Both the position numbers and the translations under genes were made by a program. From Pseudomonadota bacterium (GTDB taxonomy: Bacteria; Myxococcota_A; Polyangia; Haliangiales; Haliangiaceae), in contig JAEYYY010000177.1 in NCBI GenBank assembly GCA_023430775.1, forward strand, positions 1 through 8,454: a DNA stretch of 8,454 nucleotides, read 5' to 3'. The notes beneath the pieces are model-generated. The model did not search any database, had not been told where the DNA came from, and saw nothing but the letters and a program-made list of their open reading frames with translations. Shown in pieces: positions 1 through 6,631 of this stretch (positions are counted from its first letter, which is position 1; the number at the start of each line of letters is the position of its first letter).

Positions 1-419
1 GCTTCGGCGAGTGCCTGGGCATCCGGCGCGACGTCGGCATCGATCGTTTCGGGCTCGATGTCCGCCTTCTTGCGCTTGTTGCGGGCGCGCTCGACCGCAG
101 CCGTGGCACGCGCTTCGATCGAATCCATGGAATCAAGCGAATCGGAAGCTGCTGCGATGGCCTCGGCATCGGCGCCGGCGGCCGCGTCGTCGGCGACGGC
201 CTCGATCAGCTCGGCGTTGGCATCGCGCGAGGATCGCTTGGGCTTTCGCTTGCTCCGCACCGGCGGATCGGGCTCCTGGTCGTCCGTGGGGATCGCGACG
301 TGCGCGACCGCCTGCACGGGGCCACTGCCCTCGGCAAGGATGTCCTCGGGCACGGCCTCGAGGTTGTCCGACGTGACTTCGGCGTCCGGCGAACCGGCTT
401 TCTTGCGCTTACGACTCAC
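1..419 (-). CDS. scpB: Probable ScpB N-terminal region (partial, runs off the left edge)
   Basis: An open frame on the minus strand starts at GTG 419-417 and continues without a stop to the window edge (139 codons visible). A good ribosome binding site, AGGTGAG, lies 8 nt upstream. The gene begins 46 nt after the scpA stop codon, where scpB usually sits. The visible part is low-complexity and predicted disordered, rich in Ala, Asp and Glu. It carries three basic patches: RKRKK near residues 3-7, RSKRKPKRSSR near 55-65, and RNKRKK further on. No winged-helix domain is reached before the edge, so the ScpB call rests on position alone. ScpB dimers bind ScpA and regulate the SMC condensin complex; long charged N-terminal extensions would be extra to that fold. 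Alternative: a separate disordered nucleic-acid-binding protein lying between scpA and scpB. Confidence 0.55.
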   Translation of the reverse strand, partial: MSRKRKKAGSPDAEVTSDNLEAVPEDILAEGSGPVQAVAHVAIPTDDQEPDPPVRSKRKPKRSSRDANAELIEAVADDAAAGADAEAIAAASDSLDSMDSIEARATAAVERARNKRKKADIEPETIDADVAPDAQALAE

Positions 420-427
420 GGAGAACA

Positions 428-434
428 CTCACCT
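428..434 (-). promoter_or_regulatory. Ribosome binding site of the probable scpB
   Basis: On the minus strand AGGTGAG stands 8 nt before the GTG start at 419. It decides the start for an otherwise low-complexity frame and shows the gene can be translated independently of scpA. Confidence 0.6.
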
Positions 435-465
435 ACCACGCGGGTCCGACACTCAGATCCCTCGT

Positions 466-1320
466 TTACCGATAGTCCTCGGTGCGAGCGATCCCGGCCT
501 CGACCCGGGCGCGCAGGTCCTCGCCGTTGCGCTCGATGATGATCTCCTCGGACTCGTCCTCGAGCTGGGTGATCCGCAGCAGGCGGAGCTTCGCCATCTC
601 GAGGATCGAGAGGAAGGTGACGACCGCCTCGTGGCGGATGTCGCGCGCCGAGCGCTGGATGCCGTCGCGCAGAAAACTGAACATCGACGTGAAGGTGAAG
701 CGGCCCTCGCGCTCGAGCCGGTCGGTCAGCTCGGAGATGCGCTGGGAGACCGACAGGCGATCGACGAGGACATCGTGCGAGACCTTCACCTTCGCCGCGT
801 TCATCACGCGCTCGAAGGCGTCGAGCAGCTTGTGGACCGGGAAGGTGGCGAGCGGCGCGACGGCGTCGGGATCGACATCGTCGGAGACAGCGTCCTCGGC
901 GACAGAGCCACGGCTCCACACATTGCGACCGACGACCGGGCGGTGACCGAGCTGCTCGGCCGCTTCCTTGTACTTCTGGTACTCGAGGAGGCGGCGGATC
1001 AGATCGGCGCGCGGGTCGAGACCTTCTTCGCCCTGGCCATCGCCATCGGCATGCTCGGCGTCTTCGGGGTCGGCCATGTCGGACGCCGGCAGCAACTCGC
1101 GCGACTTGATGTGGCAGAGCGTCGCCGCCATCACCAGGTACTCGCCGGCGACGTCGATATCGAGCGCGGTCATCGCATCGATGTACTCGAGGTACTTCTC
1201 GGTGACGAACGAGATCGGGATGTCGAGGATCGAGAGCTCGTGCTTCTTGACGAGGTGCAAGAGCAGATCGAGCGGGCCCTCGAAGACGTCGAGAGCAACC
1301 TGATAGCCGATTTGATCCAT
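466..1320 (-). CDS. scpA: Segregation and condensation protein A (ScpA, kleisin of SMC-ScpAB)
   Basis: This 284-residue protein matches ScpA over its whole length. The N-terminal signature FEGPLDLLLHLV (residues 13-24) is followed by the helix LSILDIPISFVTEKYL. The motif EYLVMAATLCHIKSRELLP (60-78) is also present. The C-terminal winged helix that binds the other SMC head lies around residues 230-252 (AVVTFLSILEMAKLRLL). Between them is an acidic variable linker (about 81-104), typical of kleisins. ScpA bridges the two SMC ATPase heads and recruits ScpB to form the condensin that compacts and segregates replicated chromosomes. The ATG directly abuts the stop of the upstream M50 gene (TAGATG) and has no clear Shine-Dalgarno, so translation is probably coupled to that gene. 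Length is normal and no key motif is missing. Confidence 0.95.
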   Translation of the reverse strand: MDQIGYQVALDVFEGPLDLLLHLVKKHELSILDIPISFVTEKYLEYIDAMTALDIDVAGEYLVMAATLCHIKSRELLPASDMADPEDAEHADGDGQGEEGLDPRADLIRRLLEYQKYKEAAEQLGHRPVVGRNVWSRGSVAEDAVSDDVDPDAVAPLATFPVHKLLDAFERVMNAAKVKVSHDVLVDRLSVSQRISELTDRLEREGRFTFTSMFSFLRDGIQRSARDIRHEAVVTFLSILEMAKLRLLRITQLEDESEEIIIERNGEDLRARVEAGIARTEDYR

Positions 1321-2037
1321 CTAGAACGTCAGTCCGAACAGCCCGCCGAGGCCTTTGTAGAGGCCTTGGGTACACCAAGTTGCCGGCGTCGAGAAGATCA
1401 CTCGCACCTGGGGGATCAGCATCACGCCGAGCAGCACGAACGGGCCGTAGCGCGCGTAGGCATCGTACTTGTCGCGGTGGCGGTACGGCGTGAACGCCTG
1501 GAGGATGTGGCCGCCGTCGAGCGGTGGGATCGGGAGCAGGTTGAAGAAGAACAGGATGAAGTTGGTGGCGGCCGCGGCGACCAGGATCATGTCGACCGGG
1601 TGGAGCCTCATCGTCTCCGGGTCGACGGCCATCGTCAGGACGCCGGCCTTGATCAAGATGACGTGCGTCAGCGTGACGACGAACGCCAGCAGGAGGTTCA
1701 TGAACGGCCCGGCGAACGACACGATGATGTTCGCGGTGGCCATCTTGATGCCGCGCCGGATCTTGTGCGGCTGCCACTGGACCGGCTTGCCCCAGCCGAA
1801 GCCACCCGCGATGCCGCTGCTCGCGGCGTAGATGCCGCCGACCACGGGGAGCAGCAGCGTGCCGATCGGAGCGGCGTGCGCGACCGGGTTGAGCGTGACG
1901 CGGCCCTGGCGCTTGGGGGTGTCGTCGCCGAGCTTCCAGGCGGCGAACGCGTGGCCAAACTCGTGAAGCGCCACCGAGATCAGGAGGATGAACACCCCGA
2001 CGACGATGTTGCGGATCTGTTCCGGGGAGAGGTCCAT
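1321..2037 (-). CDS. Site-2 protease family membrane metalloprotease (M50)
   Basis: This is a 238-residue polytopic membrane protein. The zinc-binding HEFGH (HExxH) lies at residues 25-29 in the first hydrophobic helix. The second metal-ligand motif, NLLPIPPLDGG, is at 166-176. The family motif LNPVAHAAPIGT (49-60) and GFGWGKPV (79-86) are present. These define the compact site-2 protease branch, which cleaves within membranes; the substrate is unknown. I chose the ATG at 2037: it gives a start at the usual distance from HExxH. The frame stays open upstream to 2145, but that would overlap the divergent recombinase start and add an arginine-rich, non-hydrophobic stretch. Members of this family are commonly found next to scpA, so the linkage is probably conserved rather than accidental. 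A nearly leaderless promoter may drive it. Confidence 0.93.
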   Translation of the reverse strand: MDLSPEQIRNIVVGVFILLISVALHEFGHAFAAWKLGDDTPKRQGRVTLNPVAHAAPIGTLLLPVVGGIYAASSGIAGGFGWGKPVQWQPHKIRRGIKMATANIIVSFAGPFMNLLLAFVVTLTHVILIKAGVLTMAVDPETMRLHPVDMILVAAAATNFILFFFNLLPIPPLDGGHILQAFTPYRHRDKYDAYARYGPFVLLGVMLIPQVRVIFSTPATWCTQGLYKGLGGLFGLTF

Positions 2038-2049
2038 CCGATCGGAAGG

Positions 2050-2078
2050 ACTATGGACGGCCCGGCGGGGCTCCGCAA
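2050..2078 (-). promoter_or_regulatory. Possible promoter of the M50-scpA-scpB run
   Basis: On the minus strand TTGCGG (2078-2073) is followed after 17 nt by CATAGT (2055-2050). Matches to the consensus are 3/6 and 4/6. The -10 element ends 12 nt before the ATG at 2037, so the transcript would have a leader of only a few nucleotides. This fits the lack of a Shine-Dalgarno in front of that gene. The match is weak and could be chance. Confidence 0.3.
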
Positions 2079-2114
2079 GCACAACGGAAACTTGCGAGCG
2101 CCTGCCCACCCGTC

Positions 2115-2119
2115 GAGGA
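2115..2119 (+). promoter_or_regulatory. Ribosome binding site of the tyrosine recombinase gene
   Basis: GAGGA lies 7 nt before the GTG at 2127. It fixes this GTG as the start and limits the divergent intergenic region to 2038-2126. Confidence 0.6.
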
Positions 2120-2126
2120 TCTCGGG

Positions 2127-3038
2127 GTGGCACGTAGGCTGGCACTCGACGAGGCGGTCGACCTCTACCTCGATCATCTGAAGGTCGAGCGCGGCCTGTC
2201 GCGGCACACCCTGGATGCCTACGGGCGGGACCTGGCGCGGTTCCTCGCGTTCGTGCTCGAGCGCGGCCGCGCCGACGTCGACGACGTCACCCAGGCGGAT
2301 GTCACCGATTATCTGATCTCGCTCGCCGAGGCGAAGCTGGCGGCACGCAGCCGGGCGCGGATGCTGGTGGCGATCCGCGGCCTGTGCAAGCACCTGGTGG
2401 CCGAGCGCTGGCTCGAGGTCGATCCGTGCGAGCAGATCGATAGCCCGCGGACGGCGAAGCGGCTGCCCGGCGTGCTCGGCGAGCAAGGCGTGGTGCAGCT
2501 GATCGCACAGCCGCCGGATACGCCGCGCGGGCGTCGCGACGCGGCGATGATCGAGCTGGCGTACGCGAGCGGGTTGCGGGTCAGCGAGCTGGTCGGCTTG
2601 CCGGTCGCCGATGTCAACCTGCGCGCCGGGTACGTCCGGGTCACCGGCAAGGGCAACAAGACCCGGCTGGTGCCGCTCGGCGCCGCGGCGCGCGATCGCA
2701 TCGAGGCGTACCTCGCGACCGATCGACCCGCGTTCCTGAAGGACCCGAACGAACGCAGCCTTTTTCTGACCGGCCGAGGCAAGCCGATGACTCGCCAGGC
2801 GTTCTGGAAGACGCTGCGCACGCACGCGGCAAAAGCGGGGCTGAGGTTGCCGGGGGGCGCGGTGTCACCTCACAAGCTGCGGCACTCGTTCGCGACCCAC
2901 CTCGTCGAGCGCGGCGCAGATCTGCGGGCCGTGCAGGCGATGCTGGGACACGCGGACATCTCGACCACGCAGGTGTACACGCAGGTTTCTCAGGCGCGCG
3001 TCATCGAGCAGGCGCGCAAACATCCTCGCGCACGCTGA
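2127..3038 (+). CDS. xerD: Site-specific tyrosine recombinase, XerD-like
   Basis: This 303-residue protein has the standard Xer layout. The N-terminal SAM-like core-binding domain spans about residues 8-95 (VERGLSRHTLDAYGRDL). The catalytic domain holds all active-site residues: Arg151 in YASGLRVSELVGL, Lys175 in VTGKGNKTRLVPLG, His249 and Arg252 in SPHKLRHSFATHL, His275 in LGHADISTTQVYT, and nucleophile Tyr284. Xer recombinases resolve chromosome dimers at dif near the replication terminus. The C-terminus (TTQVYTQV then RKHPRA) and the spacing resemble E. coli XerD more than XerC, from memory of that sequence. Its position next to scpA also recalls the xerD-scpA-scpB arrangement of some Firmicutes, though here it is divergent. 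Start is GTG. The stop is 17 bp before the next gene, so the two may share a transcript. XerC or an unassigned Xer paralogue remains possible. Confidence 0.9.
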   Translation: MARRLALDEAVDLYLDHLKVERGLSRHTLDAYGRDLARFLAFVLERGRADVDDVTQADVTDYLISLAEAKLAARSRARMLVAIRGLCKHLVAERWLEVDPCEQIDSPRTAKRLPGVLGEQGVVQLIAQPPDTPRGRRDAAMIELAYASGLRVSELVGLPVADVNLRAGYVRVTGKGNKTRLVPLGAAARDRIEAYLATDRPAFLKDPNERSLFLTGRGKPMTRQAFWKTLRTHAAKAGLRLPGGAVSPHKLRHSFATHLVERGADLRAVQAMLGHADISTTQVYTQVSQARVIEQARKHPRAR

Positions 3039-3055
3039 GGTATGCTCCGGGTTCT

Positions 3056-5143
3056 ATGGGGAAACTCCGCGGAGCGTTGGCTCTGTCTGTGTTCGCGATC
3101 GCGTGTGGACCGAAAGGCGCGTCGAAGCCCGTCGACAAGGGCACGCCGATCGCCGGCGACAAGAAAGACTTCCAGCCGCTCGGGATCAAGAAGGATGCGA
3201 AGGCACCGAACCAGGCGGTGATCCTCGGCACCGACGACAAGAACGGTTCGACGATCATCAAGCTCCCCACCGTCGAGACCTTCGGCAAGGTCGACGCGAT
3301 GTTCGTGCGCATGGGCGGCGGTCAGCCCGCCAGCGGTGGCAGCTCGCCGGTGAAGCTGTCGACCGGACCGAACCCGGATCGCAGCGTGCGCGTCGGTCTC
3401 TATGAAGAGCTCGCCGGCGGCGCGGGTCCGCAGTGGCGCGCCGGCGTCTGGGTCGCGTCGATCACCGCAGCGAACACGCTCGGCAAGGACCTCACCGACT
3501 TCTCGTTCTCGGCGTCGAGCGGCGGCTACATCGATGGCGCGAGCGCGTCGGGCCTGATGACCGCGGGCTTCCTGGCGACGATGACCGGCGCCGAGATCGA
3601 TCCGCTGGCGACCATGACCGGCATCATCAACCCCGACGGCACGATCGGTCCGGTCGGCGGCATCCCCGAGAAGTTCAAGGGCAACATCGACAAGGGCAAG
3701 AAGCGGATCGGGTTTCCGATCGGCATGCGGTGGGCGCGCAGCGCGGCGACGGGCCGGATGGTCGATCTCGTCGAGCTGGCGAAGGAGAACGGTGCGGAGG
3801 CCGTCGAGGTGGCGAGCGTGTTCGAGGCCTATCGCCTGCTGACCAAGAAGTCGCTGCCCGAGCCGGTGCCGGTCCCCGACAAGGACATGGCGCTCGACGA
3901 AGACACCAATAAGGCGCTGGCCGCGAAGTATCAGGAGTGGCTCAAGCGCTACGGCGAGGAGCTCGAGACGCTGATCAAGCTGCAGCAGGCCGGGCGGCTG
4001 CCCGCGCTGCTCAGCGAGATGGGCAAGCGCGCCGTCGAGAGTGCCGAGAAGGCCGACAAGCTGCAGCGCCAGAACATGATGGGCGCGGCGTACAGCCGGA
4101 TGCTCGAGGCGTGGGTCTATGCGGCGAGCGCGACCGACGCGTTCGACATCCTGACCAAGCTGCAGAACGGCGACGGCGATCAGGCGCTGCGGGCGCTCAA
4201 CTCGCTCGACGAGCTCGAGAAGCAGAACATCGAGATGTTCAAGAAGGTCGGCGCGATCAAGCCGACCACGATGGGCGGCCACCTGATGATGATGGGCGCC
4301 TATCAGGCGGCACTGCGCGCGTACGGCTACAAGATGTTCGCCAACGACGCGGTGCGGACGACCAAGCGGTTCGTCGCCACGCTGGCCTCGCGCGATGCCA
4401 GCGAGCTCGGCTCGAAGGAAGTCGCAGATCTGATCATCGAGAACCTCGCGCCGACGGTGATGCTGATCGGCCGCACCGTCGCCGAGACGGCGCTCGCGGC
4501 GCAGCGCATGGAGTTCGAGAGCGAGAAGACCGTCAACTACATGTGCAACATCCCCAACGTGAAGCGGATGACCACGTCGTACAGCTCGGCGGCCGCGGCG
4601 GGCGTCAACTACTTCGAGACCATGGTCGTCGGTCCGCTCGGCGAGCAGGCCGGGCTGTCGATGGATGAAGCGCGCCAGCGGCTAGCGATGCGCGATCCGA
4701 ACTACCTGGTGGCGTTCGTGCTGTCGCGCATGGAGCAGTCGTCGAGCGGCCCGCTCGCCGATCTCAAGAAGGAGTGGGGCGACAAGTCGCTGCAGTGGAA
4801 CCTGATGTCGCTCGCCGGCAGCGAGCTCGCGTACGCGAAGAGTGCCGAGCTGGTGAACAAGTACTACTCGCTCGGCGTCAAGCCGGATGCGTCGGGCCGC
4901 GCCACCGCGGTCGATCACGAGAAGGCGTTCCTCAACATGCTCGTCACCGCCGAGCGTACGGCGCGTGCGAATGCGCGAGCGGCGCGGATCGCGACCGGCG
5001 CGATCCCGGTGCAGGCGAAGCTCGCGTACCAGTCGGCGGCTGCCCAGCGCGACGGCGACATGCAGGACAAGCTCGAGGCGCTCGCTGGCTTCTGGACGTC
5101 GTCGGCGTACTCGCAGACCGCCGTCATGCTGGCGCGCAACTGA
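3056..5143 (+). CDS. Predicted lipoprotein with a Lon-type (S16) serine protease domain and long helical C-terminal part
   Basis: This is a 695-residue exported protein. The N-terminus has a short basic end, a hydrophobic stretch and the lipobox-like FAIAC, giving Cys17 as probable lipidation site; the -3 Ala is slightly off consensus. Residues about 80-265 resemble the proteolytic domain of Lon. IDGASASGLMTAGFLATMTG (159-178) aligns with the Lon block KDGPSAG..., placing nucleophile Ser163. MTGIINPDGTIGPVGGIPEK aligns with the Lon lysine block, placing Lys206. The 43-residue distance equals that between Ser679 and Lys722 of E. coli Lon. There is no Walker A or other AAA+ module, so it cannot be an ordinary ATP-driven Lon. 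Residues about 275-695 are mainly helical, rich in Ala, Lys and Glu, and match no family I recognise. I infer an envelope-anchored protease or peptide-binding protein. It begins 17 bp after xerD; the Shine-Dalgarno is weak (GAGG, 15 nt upstream). Its stop overlaps the next gene. Confidence 0.85.
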   Translation: MGKLRGALALSVFAIACGPKGASKPVDKGTPIAGDKKDFQPLGIKKDAKAPNQAVILGTDDKNGSTIIKLPTVETFGKVDAMFVRMGGGQPASGGSSPVKLSTGPNPDRSVRVGLYEELAGGAGPQWRAGVWVASITAANTLGKDLTDFSFSASSGGYIDGASASGLMTAGFLATMTGAEIDPLATMTGIINPDGTIGPVGGIPEKFKGNIDKGKKRIGFPIGMRWARSAATGRMVDLVELAKENGAEAVEVASVFEAYRLLTKKSLPEPVPVPDKDMALDEDTNKALAAKYQEWLKRYGEELETLIKLQQAGRLPALLSEMGKRAVESAEKADKLQRQNMMGAAYSRMLEAWVYAASATDAFDILTKLQNGDGDQALRALNSLDELEKQNIEMFKKVGAIKPTTMGGHLMMMGAYQAALRAYGYKMFANDAVRTTKRFVATLASRDASELGSKEVADLIIENLAPTVMLIGRTVAETALAAQRMEFESEKTVNYMCNIPNVKRMTTSYSSAAAAGVNYFETMVVGPLGEQAGLSMDEARQRLAMRDPNYLVAFVLSRMEQSSSGPLADLKKEWGDKSLQWNLMSLAGSELAYAKSAELVNKYYSLGVKPDASGRATAVDHEKAFLNMLVTAERTARANARAARIATGAIPVQAKLAYQSAAAQRDGDMQDKLEALAGFWTSSAYSQTAVMLARN

Positions 5144-5652
5144 CCGCCGAGACCGCCACGCGGTTACTCACCGCGATCGTCGAGTTTCCGCAGGACCTGA
5201 TGCTGCGGCAGATCTATGCCGACCTGCTGCTCGAGCTCGGCGATCCGCGCGGCGAGGTGATCAGCCTGCAGCTGGCGAATCGCGATCACGCGCGCGCGGC
5301 AGCGTTGATCGCGGAGCACGGGCGAGCGTGGATCGGACCGCTGGCGAGCTGGGTGAGGTTCGAGGCGTGCCGGTTCGACAACGGCTTTCTCGCCGACGTC
5401 GCGCTCGTCGATCCGTCGCGCCTGCTGACGCCGCTGATCGGCGACCCGATCTGGGCCACCGTGCGCGCGTTGCACCTCGGCCGGATCTCGAAGGTGCGCG
5501 GCGGGCCGCGGCCGGTGTTGCGGGCAGTGTCGGAGCTGATCGCGCACCCGATCATGCGCTCGCTCACGACGGTCACCGTCGACGATGGTGAGGGCCTGAT
5601 GATCGAGCGCGAGCTCGACGGCACGCTCGCGTTCGTGCCCCGGTTCGGCTAG
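5140..5652 (+). CDS. Small protein with a repeat-companion-like domain (TIGR02996 type); probable CTG start
   Basis: From the CTG at 5140 the frame encodes 170 residues. Residues about 3-47 (LLTAIVEFPQDLMLRQIYADL, then LELGDPRGEVISLQLA) fit the TIGR02996 repeat-companion domain. Its hallmarks are LLxAIxxxPxD...xxYADxLxExGDPRGExIxLQ. It is abundant in myxobacteria and planctomycetes, often beside leucine-rich repeats; its biochemical role is unknown. The remainder (WVRFEACRFDNGFLADVAL, LHLGRISKV, SLTTVTVDD) looks like a short degenerate repeat region. No ATG, GTG or TTG lies just upstream in frame. The ATG at 5200 would delete the first half of the domain. CTG 5140-5142 overlaps the TGA of the protease gene as CTGA, the geometry of translationally coupled genes, so I propose it as the start. 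Alternatives are the ATG at 5200 or a frameshifted extension of the upstream protein. Tight linkage suggests the product works with the S16 lipoprotein. Confidence 0.7.
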   Translation: MTAETATRLLTAIVEFPQDLMLRQIYADLLLELGDPRGEVISLQLANRDHARAAALIAEHGRAWIGPLASWVRFEACRFDNGFLADVALVDPSRLLTPLIGDPIWATVRALHLGRISKVRGGPRPVLRAVSELIAHPIMRSLTTVTVDDGEGLMIERELDGTLAFVPRFG

Positions 5653-5714
5653 CGCGAGCTCCGCTTCCGTGGAGGCGATCGCGAGCCGATCATGGAAGGA
5701 GTCCGCAGTGTCCC

Positions 5715-5740
5715 CGCTCGAGGAGGAAGCGCCTCGAGCG
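5715..5740. terminator. 9-bp hairpin between convergent genes, possible bidirectional terminator
   Basis: CGCTCGAGG (5715-5723) and CCTCGAGCG (5732-5740) form a perfect 9-bp stem with an 8-nt loop. It lies in the 187-bp non-coding gap (5653-5839) between converging genes. No T-tract follows on either strand, so it may work poorly as an intrinsic terminator, or only stabilise 3' ends. Nothing else I recognise is in this gap apart from a single GCGATCGC palindrome. Confidence 0.4.
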
Positions 5741-5839
5741 AGCGCGCGGGCTACCCGTGGCAGCGAACGCGAGAGCGGCGATCCCGCGGATTCATCAGCA
5801 ACGTCGTGTCATCGAAACACCGGCCGTTCCGCACTTTGA

Positions 5840-6627
5840 TCATTCGGTCTGCGGATCGCCATCCACGCGGAACCGCCAGCCTCCCGGCAGCTGGAGGTGG
5901 TCGCCGAACCGCAGCTCGACGTAATCGGGGGTCGGATCGCGAACCAGCCAGGCGCTCGCCGGCGGACCGTATTCGCGGCCGCCCTGGAGCTGCTGAGGGC
6001 ACAGCAGGCGCGCCGGCTCGCCCCAGCGGATCAGCAACGTGCCGTTGGTGGATCGCAGATCGCACACCGAGACCACGCCGTCGACGCAGCGCGCCCGGGC
6101 ATGCCAGCGCGCGATCGTGCCGATCGGCGTCGGCATCCGATCCGGCCGCACCGGATGCTCCGCCCGGAAGTTGCTGGCGCGGCCGATGATCATCGGCTCG
6201 GCGGTCAGCGGCCGCGTCATCCCGAAGTCGCCCTGGTTGGTTCCGATCACGGTCAGCCGCGGCTGGCCGCGCGTCCGGGCGGAGCGATCTTCGTCGGCGA
6301 CCCACGCGATCGCATCGGCGAGGTGAGCCGGCTGGAGGACGAACGCGTCGGCGGCGGTCTCGATGCTGGCGCGCAGCAGCTCCTCGAAGTCACGCGCCGG
6401 GGCGATCGTCGAGCGATCGAGGATGGCCACGGTCGGGATCGCGGGCCGCTCGACGAGCCCCGGCGAGGCTGGATGAAGCGCGACGACGAGCACCTCGGCA
6501 GCGTCGATCGCGACGACCTCGTGGTTTGCGGCAGCGACCGCCGCGCAGACCGCTTCGTCCGATGCGCGGACCGCTTCGTCCGAGCCACGGACATTCGGGT
6601 CCGAGTGGCGGACGAATGCGACGCGTG

Positions 6628-6631
<4 letters not shown>
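5840..6631 (-). CDS. FHA-domain protein with N-terminal pseudo-receiver-like region
   Basis: This is a 263-residue protein starting at GTG 6631, overlapping the upstream ATPase stop as GTGA. The C-terminal part (about 140-258) is an FHA domain. It has IIGR at 148-151, ARWHARA with His177 in place of the usual SRxH, the full DLRSTNGT at 191-198, and LRFGDHLQL at 240-248. FHA domains bind phosphothreonine; Arg151 and Asn196 are kept, but the Ser of SxxH is Ala174, so binding may be altered. Residues 1-112 can be read as a receiver-like alternation: strand VAFVRH, a long helix, VVAIDA, EVLVVALHP, PTVAILDRS, ADAFVLQP, then helix AHLADAIAWV. The phospho-acceptor Asp is absent and the conserved Lys before Pro is Gln100, so it would not be phosphorylated. 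It is probably an adaptor to the ATPase; the target is not visible here. Confidence 0.83.
6557..6613. repeat. Three GTCCG-N5-CGGAC dyads at an exact 21-bp period
   Basis: Perfect inverted repeats occupy 6557-6571, 6578-6592 and 6599-6613. All share 5-bp arms GTCCG/CGGAC and a 5-bp spacer of differing sequence. A degenerate fourth copy (GACCG-N5-CAGAC) sits in phase at 6536-6550. In the FHA gene they encode heptads of the form V-R-x-S-D-x-x: VRHSDPN, VRGSDEA, VRASDEA, then VCAAVAA. GACCGCTTCGTCCGA also occurs as a 15-bp direct repeat at 6548 and 6569. Either a coding repeat or a DNA-binding array would explain it. Confidence 0.85.

Noticed and set aside
416..1777. 453-codon minus-strand frame across scpA and M50
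   Set aside because: It is a shifted frame of two recognised genes, rich in Arg and Pro, with no motif.
2093..2121. TTGCGA-N17-GAGGAT as a plus-strand promoter for the recombinase gene
   Set aside because: The putative -10 coincides with the ribosome binding site and is poor, so it cannot serve as promoter for that start.
2038..2145. Longer M50 protein beginning at 2145
   Set aside because: It adds an Arg/Pro-rich stretch that overlaps the divergent recombinase start; the ATG at 2037 fits the family.
58..2181. 707-codon open frame on the plus strand
   Set aside because: It lies antisense to scpB, scpA and the M50 gene, all with clear motifs. The lack of stops is a by-product of very high GC; the translation is Arg/Glu/Asp-rich with no domain.
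2127..3038. Integrase of a mobile element
   Set aside because: Sequence is housekeeping Xer type and the neighbours are core genes; no attachment repeats, tRNA or cargo genes were seen.
2990..4282. 430-codon minus-strand frame opposite the S16 gene
   Set aside because: Antisense shadow; the plus-strand protein has a signal peptide and protease motifs.
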